A DNA stretch of 64,000 bases from Rhyacophila brunnea (Eukaryota; Arthropoda; Insecta; Trichoptera; Rhyacophilidae). Positions 56,616 through 64,000 of this stretch are shown piece by piece. Every line of letters starts with the position of its first letter. Position 1 is the stretch's first letter. The notes beneath the pieces were generated by a model. That model saw only the letters and a list, made by a program, of their open reading frames with translations. It did no database searches and was not told where the DNA came from. Location: the NCBI GenBank assembly GCA_022495005.1, contig JAGYXB010000561.1:124001-188000 (forward strand), given 5' to 3'. Made by a program: the position numbers and the translations under genes.

Positions 56616-56962
56616 CATCAGTTGAGACACGGTCTAAAAAGATCGTCGCTAGGCGATGCGCGGATTGCGGGTCGCGGGTGCAAATGAGGCATGTCAAGGC
56701 ATTATAAATCCAACATGTGTCCATTTAATGTTATGTTTATTGTTTTATCAGTCACAATAATAATATATTCATTGACATGTTTTCTTTTTAAAGTAAATGC
56801 GTAACGTTTTAAGTCATCTTTACACGATTTAAGAATTATTACGGCCGTCGCCATCACGAAGCAAAATGACTTGTTTCCAGCTCTACATTCTCTCTCAGAA
56901 TGAGAGCGAGTGCAAAATTTCGTCGCGCCTATGGTTGAAAATTATTTGCCGTTTCACTGATG
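56616..56962 (-). mobile_element. dispersed inverted-repeat element, family D, copy 2
   Basis: Opposite in orientation to the copy at 1795-2126. The ends read CATCAGTTGAGACACGGTC and, inverted, CATCAGTGAAACGGC. The block GATGCGCGGATTGCGG (CGATGCGCGGATTGTG in the other copy, inverted) is well kept. Non-autonomous; no certain target duplication. Confidence 0.7.
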
Positions 56963-57425
56963 AATCACCGTAAGGCTGATATGACTACCCTATGGTCAGA
57001 GAAGTGTACGAAGTGTAAGTCATCAACAAAATGATAAGTTAAACATGACAAGTAATTATAAAATGCATCAATATAAATACTTACAGAAAAACAGTTGGTT
57101 ATCAAAAATCCTTACTATGTAAAAATGATTTCTAAAGATCACTGTTCAGTCAATCCTCTTCCGACACTAAGGCCTTTTTATTCAATCAGGAATCAATGAT
57201 TTTTATACATACTGTTAGGTAGGATTTTGCATGTGATTTTACCAAAACTCGATTTTTTGAGAATAAGACTCTTGGATTATTTGGACTCTACATTAATCAA
57301 AAATACTTATTTGACTTTAATTTGTTAAATATTTAATATGAAATTAATTACATATTAAAAAAATGTTTTCGTTTATCAAAATGTTGCTGCGGAGTGCGGG
57401 CGTATTCAAATTTAATTAAGAGTGC
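56963..57425. other. unassigned AT-rich stretch
   Basis: Nothing recognised. Confidence 0.5.
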
Positions 57426-57429
57426 ATAT

Positions 57430-57656
57430 ATTGGAGAGAATGCCTGAAGTTAGAGCGCCAAGGATCGTGACGAAGTGGCTACCCCAACGGAAGAGACCCA
57501 GAGGCCGTCCGAGAAGGAAATGGGCTGACGCCGTAGAAGTGGACTAGTTTCATATAAGAAGACCCGGTAACTGGAGAAGTGTGGCAAGAGACCGGAGTGA
57601 GTGGAGAGCGGTTGTGGAGGAGGCCAAATCTCACCCCGGGATGTAGCGCCGTGGAA
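57430..57656 (+). pseudogene. LINE ORF C-terminal relic (different RTE-like lineage)
   Basis: The plus strand reads RMPEVRAPRIVTKWLPQRKR, then PRGRPRRKWADAVEVD, a stop, then NWRSVARDRSEWRAVVEEAK and SHPGM with a stop. The order (MP..R.P..V..W.P..KR.RGRP...W.D...D, then W...A.DR..WR..V..A) is the C-terminal end of non-LTR ORFs of the RTE-like group. It differs from the GEAF-type tails elsewhere in the window. The sequence is GC-richer than its flanks. One internal stop plus truncation. Confidence 0.75.
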
Positions 57657-57659
57657 TAA

Positions 57660-57842
57660 GTGTGCGTCCTGAGTGGCAGCGTTCGGCGCAGCGTTGAGCG
57701 TTTTGCGCAACTCAAACGTATAACCGTGTGTGAAAATGTTCGTAGACAATGTCTTTTTTTGCTTATACATTTATACGGTTATACGTTTGAGTTGCGCAAA
57801 ACGCTCAACGCTGCGCCGAACGCTGGCACTGAGGCCTCACAC
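57660..57842. mobile_element. foldback MITE with TAA duplication
   Basis: The arms 57660-57730 and about 57772-57842 are inverted copies. The inner 55 bp (CAGCGTTCGGCGCAGCGTTG, GCGTTTTGCGCAACTCAAAC, GTATAACCGT) are almost perfect, and the outer 20 bp (GTGTGCGTCCTGAGTGGC versus GTGTGAGGCCTCAGTGCC) less so. A spacer of about 40 bp separates them. TAA flanks both ends (57657-57659, 57843-57845), compatible with PIF/Harbinger-type insertion. It sits right after the LINE relic. Confidence 0.82.
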
Positions 57843-57845
57843 TAA

Positions 57846-60420
57846 GAAGTATATTGGTTGCCATTATTATATACTAGGGGTAAACCTAATTTTGATTTTA
57901 ATTTTGTATACTTTTGTATAAATAATTTTTTGTAACTTGTCTTTCGTCGTTGATTCATGATGATTTTTCATCCGCATACTAAAGTGGCATTTTTTTTACT
58001 AGAAGTTTGTTGCAATAAAAATAATGTATATGTAGGTTTACATAAATAGCATATAGGATGCATAGTTGTGATGCCAAACAAGCGAGAGAGCTTTTATGGA
58101 TTGATATTCTTCATTGTTTAAAACTTTTCATGAGATTGTAAAGTGTTTACCAGAGTAAACATTGTTGGCGACTAATTGTTTGTAAATTTTCTACAATACC
58201 TCTTTCACATAATCAAAATGCGAACTGGGAGCTTCCTAAGCTCCTGTGCCATCAATGATTAATTATTATTGCGATACAGAATGTTGAACAAAGGATGAGC
58301 ACTTTTGATGGAATTTTATAAACAGTGTAAACCCCAGATAACAATAATATGTGCTTCATTACTCACAGTACACGAGATGTAACGCTTTTGTAAGTGAATG
58401 TTAACATTGAAAAATAAACTCAAAAATAACAAATTGATGATAGCTTTGAATTTAGATTTTATTATTGATGCGGTACTGAGAAAACTGGGTCGTAGTTTTG
58501 CTTTTCAATCTAACTAGATTATACTGAAAAATGTAGTGTATAAAAATTTTACCGCAGCGAAGAATTTTGATAAATACACCACGGAACAGTATGTATGAAT
58601 ATATTATTAAAAGCTCACAATATAGAATATATATCAATGAATTTTGAGATCTTATAGAGAATATAGTTTATATATTATATTGTATAGTGTAAAAATGTAA
58701 CAAACTTCATTGAACCATAATAATATACGTTGATATATCTGACATCTCTATGAACTTGAGTAGCTACTCGTGGAACCTTTACGTTTTTTTTAATTAAATC
58801 TTCTAATGAAGGGTGTCTTCCGTAGTCATCGTATTATTGTATATTATTTGCCAGATGACAATGTCCCTTTGTAGCGGACGAAACCGGTCTTGATTAATAT
58901 TAAACTAAGTGGAATTAGTACTATAGTTTTATTTTAACTAATAAAATGTATTTCCACTAAGAATAATTTGACAGTTAACACTATAAGAGAGGTCATATTA
59001 TTTAATTATTTCTAGAATTACTAAAGTCATCCAGAATGTCTTCTAAAACTTTCCAATAAATATTTTTCATGCTGTCTAAAATATTCCACACTATTATAGT
59101 GATGTGCCATAGGCTCATTTACGCGCTTTAAAATTCTGTGTGTGCAAGGCCGGCTATGGGAAATGAGCATGTATACAAGCTGTATTGTGTACTACAAACA
59201 TTGTACTAGTCCTAGTTGATTGTTTTAAATAATTTAATATATTGTACACACACACTGCCATCTTTTGTAATCATGGTGAAATACTTTATTATACATTGTT
59301 TTATTTTTTTCATAGAAATTCTCCCGGCAGTTATTAGGTTGGAACCAACACAATAATATAATACCTATATAATATCCACGTATAATTTAATTAAAACTAT
59401 GTTTTCAATGTTTAATTTGAATGACAGAAACGCTATTCTAATTTGTTTTTTATGTCTGTCGTCAACTTTAGAATATTTTTTTTATTATTATTACTGCGCA
59501 GAAGAGACGTGCGCATTTTTGGCTAATTTTTGTGAAACAATATAACATAGTAATTTTTTTCACAAAGATCGTACACATTCAATATCTACAATTGTTTGAA
59601 TTTTGTATGAATAAAATAAAAAGAAAGGCTAGCTCTTTATTAAAAAAAAGAATGTTTTTTATTTTCATTTATCTCTCGCCCTCTTTCAGTTTTACCTACA
59701 AATTTCTGTTGCTCGTATATTATTTTCAACCTTCAAAGCCTCCTTTCTTTCCTACATCCTGGAGGGAAGTTCATTTCCGGTTTCCAAAACGGTACCAAGT
59801 GCTACTGAATTTTTAAATTACAAAACATATTTTATGATACAAAAAAAAATCACAACTACTTTCTTATATAAGCGCCAACTTTGCACAAAAAACCCAACTG
59901 TGTACCTAATTATAATTTTATTATCGTCGATTACCTCTAAGTCTTATAAATATTCAGAGCATAATAGTATCTAGTGCGGTTAACCGTTGATTTTTAATCA
60001 ATTACGAATAATATTAGACTTACGTTAGGGAAGCCGTAGTCTTCAAGAAATGTGATACTTCGATACTTTACGTAATGTAGATTATTTGAAAAAAAATTAT
60101 ATGTACTTACCTCCTACTTAAAAGTCATTGAAGCGTTCAGAAAATCCATTTTAAAACTGATTAGGTACATAATTATGAAGGACCGTGAACAATAAAATAT
60201 CGTTTCTGAAACAATAGTCGGGGTAAATATATTTGAAATGGCTTATGGAGTCTACAGCTTGATACTGAAAGAAAACTGTAATGTTAATTCGAGATAAATA
60301 TTTTATTTATTACGTTAAAAACCTTCTATCCCACTATATCACTTACGAAGATCTATTTTTAATGTATCTAATTTATCAAAGATTGCTTGTTAAATGACAT
60401 TATTAATGGACGACGCATTC
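57846..60420. other. unassigned AT-rich stretch
   Basis: About 2.6 kb with no supported gene. A small perfect-looking hairpin, GGGAGCTTCC-TAAGCTCC, lies at about 58228. Other frames are chance-like. Confidence 0.45.
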
Positions 60421-60496
60421 AATACAGTAGCGCTAGCAAGTAAATTCGCGCATTCGCATGTATACGTCACGCAATTTCCATTATGCGATATCACGC

Positions 60497-60700
60497 ATCG
60501 GGAATTTATAGCGATATGACCTTTATTGTAATGGCGTTAGAGCAGTGTTTCTAATGTAAATGTTCATTTGAGCGAACCCGTTCGAACCGAACCATTCGGC
60601 AGACCCAACAAAAAGCATCAGGAACTTATAGCAATATCACCTTTATTGTAATGGCGTTAGAACAGGTTATGCCATTCGGCAGACCCGACAATAAAGTGAG
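60497..60700. repeat. imperfect tandem repeat (two units)
   Basis: The block ATCACGCATCGGGAATTTAT, AGCGATATGACC, TTTATTGTAATGGCGTTAGA recurs as AAAGCATCAGGAACTTAT, AGCAATATCACC, TTTATTGTAATGGCGTTAGA about 120 bp further on. CCATTCGGCAGACCC also occurs twice (about 60591, 60673). The second unit is shorter. Confidence 0.75.
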
Positions 60701-61129
60701 TGTCATTTTCTTTTCCAGATGATTCGTCCATATTAATGTCATTGGTTTCGATCGTATCTTCACCATCTAGATTAATGAGAGTTGGTAATATCTGTAACTG
60801 ATAATTAATCTTCTAAATAAAGCTGCACAATGATATTTTTTACAACGCACCTTCAAAATTTATCTAAATGTTAAAAGTGCCTTATACAAATTCGTATTTC
60901 TTGGTGAGTTATTACTTTAATTGCAATTTTCATCACTGTATCTGCTTTTCTTTATTTTTGGTCTACAATCTGACGCGGAGTTTGGCCGTCTCTTAGAAAA
61001 GTTTCTCAACACAAATTTTAATGAAAAATGGTAGTTGGTATTTTTATTTTATTAAACTACGAAGTTTTAGCTGAGACGATGATACTGATATTATTCATAA
61101 TGGGTGGGTGGATAGTAATGATTGCAATA

Positions 61130-61192
61130 CCGGTATTTCAAAACCGGTATTCCAGTATTTATCAATACCAAAATACCGGAATTTATGGTAGT
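61130..61192. repeat. cluster of ATACCGGTAT-type palindromes
   Basis: AATACCGGTATT, AAAACCGGTATT, CAATACC and AATACCGGAA follow each other within about 60 bp and can fold on one another. It could be part of a low-copy satellite or a transposon end. Confidence 0.6.
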
Positions 61193-62040
61193 TAGAAAGC
61201 AGACTCGTTTACGTTTTTTGAAAATGGACTTGATGTTATTTCGTGATTACTTACGCATTGCCCATTGAATTCGGTGTATAATCTATGTGCTGCTAAAACG
61301 TAAAAATGATGATTGAATCTAACAGAGGTGTAATAATACTAAGTAGGTACTCAAATAATATAATATAGCAAATCGTAGCATCTCTACAAGCATAAGTTAC
61401 CGCACGCCACTGGTAGGTACATTATATGACGTATTAGCTTCTGCAGGTTACATTCTCTAAGAAATATTTGGATCCACAAAAATGGCTGAGCTATAAAAAT
61501 CTCAAGATTAATTAGTGATAATTGATAATTTTGACTTCTTAATTTTTCAATGAGCTTTCGTTTTCGACCATTATAAAGCAAAAATAAATTGCCAAACAAC
61601 GTGGTTTATATCTTTATTTATGCTTCCGCATTGATATTTAGGATCATTTATCATACCTAAGCAACATAGGGATGCTGCAAGATCAGCGCTGTAGCGATTA
61701 ATTGTTACATTTGGTGTCTCAGTGTTATGGATAATAATTAGAAGTATTGTGAATACAATATGTTATTGTTTTGTTAATCACTACAAACTTACGTGACAAA
61801 CCAACATCTTGTTATTACATTATATACATGTTATATCCCCTCTGTGCCCTAATTAAATTGATTAATAAATCATTATGGATAATTTTTCGGAATGGACCCC
61901 CCCATACCGTTTTTCTGTGTGCGCGCATGATGTTTCCTAAATGTTCCAAGGTTCCCAAAATCGAGACGAAAGAAAAGAAAAGAAAAGACGAAAAAAAAAA
62001 TGAGATACGCCTTTTTGGCTTAGGAGGGCAGTATTGTATA
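61193..62040. other. unassigned stretch
   Basis: No supported gene. A purine-rich run (GAAAAGAAAAGAAAAGACG) lies at about 61971-61989. CGCACGCCACTG at about 61401 again resembles a hAT-type end. Confidence 0.4.
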
Positions 62041-62041
62041 C

Positions 62042-62064
62042 CTATATATATATATATATATATA
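62042..62064. repeat. (TA)n microsatellite
   Basis: Eleven or so TA dinucleotides in a row. Confidence 0.95.
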
Positions 62065-62750
62065 AATGCAGCCAAATACACTATATTCGCGTATGTCTCA
62101 CATATATTACCAAAACACCAACAGCCAACTATAAAAATGGTAAGTAGCTATTAATGATAATACCAATATGGTTCAAAGAGCCAACTTACAAATCTTCCAC
62201 ATCAAAAAATAATAATTATTTTAAAATGGCATATTGTGCAGCTGTTAATACTAATGATTATAAGACTCTTTTACAGTCCAATGTATATAATTATGATAGG
62301 TGTTAGTAGACAACTATTGAAAATAACGGCATCTTTAATGATCATTTACCACGTGCCAATCGTTTATTCAACCCAAAAGCGATATTTTATTGTAGAAATA
62401 TTACGATAATATGCTATGTTTTAACCCAATATATGATTTCTATACGATTTTATCGAAGCAGACGAAAGGGAATTTGCATAATTGCATACGTGGGAATCCC
62501 CGGGCGCCATGAACTCCACACTGCACATGCATCTCTAATGACTGTTAGGTATTATATAATTCAGCCCTATATGCAGTATTGGTATGCATTTAAAGAGAAC
62601 TTAGTCGTTCGTGTGCGGAATAAAGTTAAAATTTTGAACAAGGAAATTGTACCGATTACTGGATAAATTGTGTTCAAAAATAATTATTACTCGTGGTATA
62701 TGTTAGTTAATATTACAATTTTATATCAATTGTAAGAATTGTATCTTCTA
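62065..62750. other. unassigned AT-rich stretch
   Basis: The frame at 62433-62666 is only mildly protein-like and is not called. Confidence 0.4.
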
Positions 62751-62751
62751 T

Positions 62752-62905
62752 TCGAATATATCAACCATGTCCGCTTTTAAGAAGATCATAATATGGGCCT
62801 CTACAGAGTAGAGGTTGTATTAAGAGATTTTATTTATTTTTTACGAGAAATTGATGTTAGCAACTTGCTTAATCTAATAGGTCCATACTCTGTTCAGTAC
62901 TCGTA
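62752..62905 (-). mobile_element. SINE family B, copy 6 (head lost, tail type Y)
   Basis: The minus strand reads CCTATTAGATTAAGCAAG, TTGCTAACATCAATTTCTCG, TAAAAA, then CAACCTCTACTCTGTAGAGG, CCCATATTATGATCTTCTTA and AAGCGGACATGGTTGATAT. It has the best preserved type Y tail, but the tRNA-like head is missing. Confidence 0.7.
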
Positions 62906-63194
62906 ATATTATAGTTCATTAATATTTTTGATTATTCAGAGATTTTTATAGTTTCGAAACCAACAAAATCACCTCATTCAAATCATAGAATACTAAAACA
63001 TTAATGACTAACTCCTAGTCATCCATCCATCTTCTATAAAGTCGATTAGTTTTTCATTTCCTACCTACTCTGAAAGTTAATCTTTTTCCGCTCAATTATT
63101 GATAGACGATAATATCCGAACGATACTGAATCTGATCGATATTCACTTACCTTTGATTGAATATACATAAAACATAAAATCGCTTTGAATTTAT

Positions 63195-63216
63195 TAATAT
63201 ATATATATATATATGT
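63195..63216. repeat. (TA)n microsatellite
   Basis: About ten TA dinucleotides. Confidence 0.9.
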
Positions 63217-63316
63217 ATATTCTTTAACACTAAAATAGGTCATGGGTCTCAATAACAATTGTGTAGTGGAATAGTAGTGTAGTAATAGAAGTGAAACAAT
63301 TAGAAAAAAAAACAAA

Positions 63317-63567
63317 CCTTGTGATAAACTAGACTCTTTGAATAGCTCTTAATTATCTTGTAAAATTACACACTCAAGAAAAATGACCGTTTATTGGAAC
63401 GCCATTGGTTTATTTCTATACACTTTAACTTATATTACTAAATTATATAATGGTTTCTCGTTGTTTTTTTATTTTTAAAGTACCAACTGTCACTCTGACG
63501 TTAAATCGTTTGTTTACGTAACTATTTGCAAATAGCCGACAATAATAAATTCGCATCCTAGGCAACC
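63317..63567 (+). mobile_element. family T element, copy 5 (internal part only)
   Basis: Begins at CTTGTGATAAACTAGACTC, reads through CCGTTTATTGGAACGCC and GCATCCTAGGCAACC, and stops before the tRNA-like module. Head and far end are both missing. It precedes copy 6 in the same orientation by only about 15 bp. Confidence 0.8.
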
Positions 63568-63582
63568 AAAAACAATATTGGT

Positions 63583-64000
63583 GTGTGTACTGTACGCGCG
63601 TTAGAAGTTATAATTCTTTGACGTAACAAAACAAAAATCAAACTTGTGATAAACTAGATTCTTTGACTAGATCTTAATAATTATCTTATTAAATTACACA
63701 CTCAAAAAAAGAGCCGCTTATTGGAATGCCGTTGGTTTATTTCTATACACTTTAACTTATATTACTAAATTATATAATAGTTTATCGTTGTTTTTATTTT
63801 TAAACTACCAACTCACTGACGTTTAATCGTTTGTTTACGTAAGGAATTGCAAATAGCCGACAATAATAAATTCGCATCCTAGGCAACGGAACAATTCTAA
63901 ACAATAATATTATACTGTATAATCGTCATGATTGCAGTAACATTCTGTGGCGTAAAGGTAGTGCGTTCGGCTGATAACCGAACAATCGGTGGTTCGAATC
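63583..64000 (+). mobile_element. family T element, copy 6 (continues past the window)
   Basis: Starts GGTGTGTGTACTGTACGCGC, then GTTAGAAGTTATAATTCTTT. It includes CGCATCCTAGGCAACGGAAC and the tRNA-like module, which ends exactly at the window edge. It is the closest match to copy 2. Confidence 0.85.
63948..64000 (+). promoter_or_regulatory. tRNA-like module / pol III-type promoter in family T copy 6
   Basis: The A box TGGCGTAAAGG lies at 63948-63958. The perfect TTCGG-CTGATAA-CCGAA stem-loop follows. The B box GGTTCGAATC at 63991-64000 runs into the edge of the window. The module is the same as in copy 2, so it is conserved between copies. Confidence 0.75.

Noticed and set aside
57479..57845. 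Coding genes on both strands over the foldback MITE
   Set aside because: The frames read across the inverted arms, so the same peptide (FELRKTLNAAPNA) appears on both strands. This is an artefact of the palindrome.
60497..60700. CRISPR-like array
   Set aside because: Only two imperfect units, no regular spacers, and a eukaryotic setting.

Overview
This window looks like intergenic, transposon-dense nuclear DNA from an insect. The background is strongly AT-rich and full of short AT palindromes. I find no bacterial-style operons, no rRNA and no complete host gene. What can be recognised is almost all insect mobile DNA: mariner and pogo relics, several LINE clades, tRNA-derived SINEs and many small inverted-repeat elements. 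The RTE-type LINE tails ending in a GEAFIQQW-like motif, together with the SINEs, fit Lepidoptera best. That assignment is an inference, and Hemiptera are not excluded.

Layout. 1-11 kb: a mariner transposase fragment at the left edge, SINE copies, a hAT-like MITE, a decayed RTE-type LINE on the minus strand, and a SINE with clean target-site duplications. 11.4-13.4 kb: a 5'-truncated LINE with RT, RNase H and a Cys/His tail, a poly(A) tail and a target duplication; it has one nonsense codon in the part that remains. 14-21 kb: a tRNA-like composite repeat (family T), copies of a ~440 bp repeat (family A), and LINE tails. 21.8-26.8 kb: an apparently full-length but dead R1-like LINE on the minus strand (gag with zinc knuckles, endonuclease, RT, Cys/His tail), visibly richer in GC than its surroundings. 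28-36 kb: MITEs, a 1.5 kb inverted-repeat element, an RTE tail, a pogo/Tigger relic and a hairpin MITE. 38.7 kb: a candidate first exon of a THAP-domain gene ending at a splice donor. 45.2-55.1 kb: a direct tandem duplication of ~4.96 kb whose first two thirds look identical and last third is diverged. 55-64 kb: more MITEs, LINE fragments, microsatellites, and head-to-tail family T copies at the right edge.

The autonomous elements recognised here all look inactive: the R1-like LINE has frame breaks and stops, the 11-13 kb LINE is truncated with a stop at an RNase H catalytic position, and the mariner and pogo copies are fragments. The small repeats have no coding capacity of their own and would depend on proteins supplied elsewhere. 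The observations most worth following are the unevenly diverged tandem duplication and its breakpoint inside a tRNA-like module, the family T repeats that combine asymmetric inverted ends with a pol III-type promoter, the six co-oriented, roughly evenly spaced family A copies, and the THAP exon. All repeat and divergence statements come from alignment by eye.
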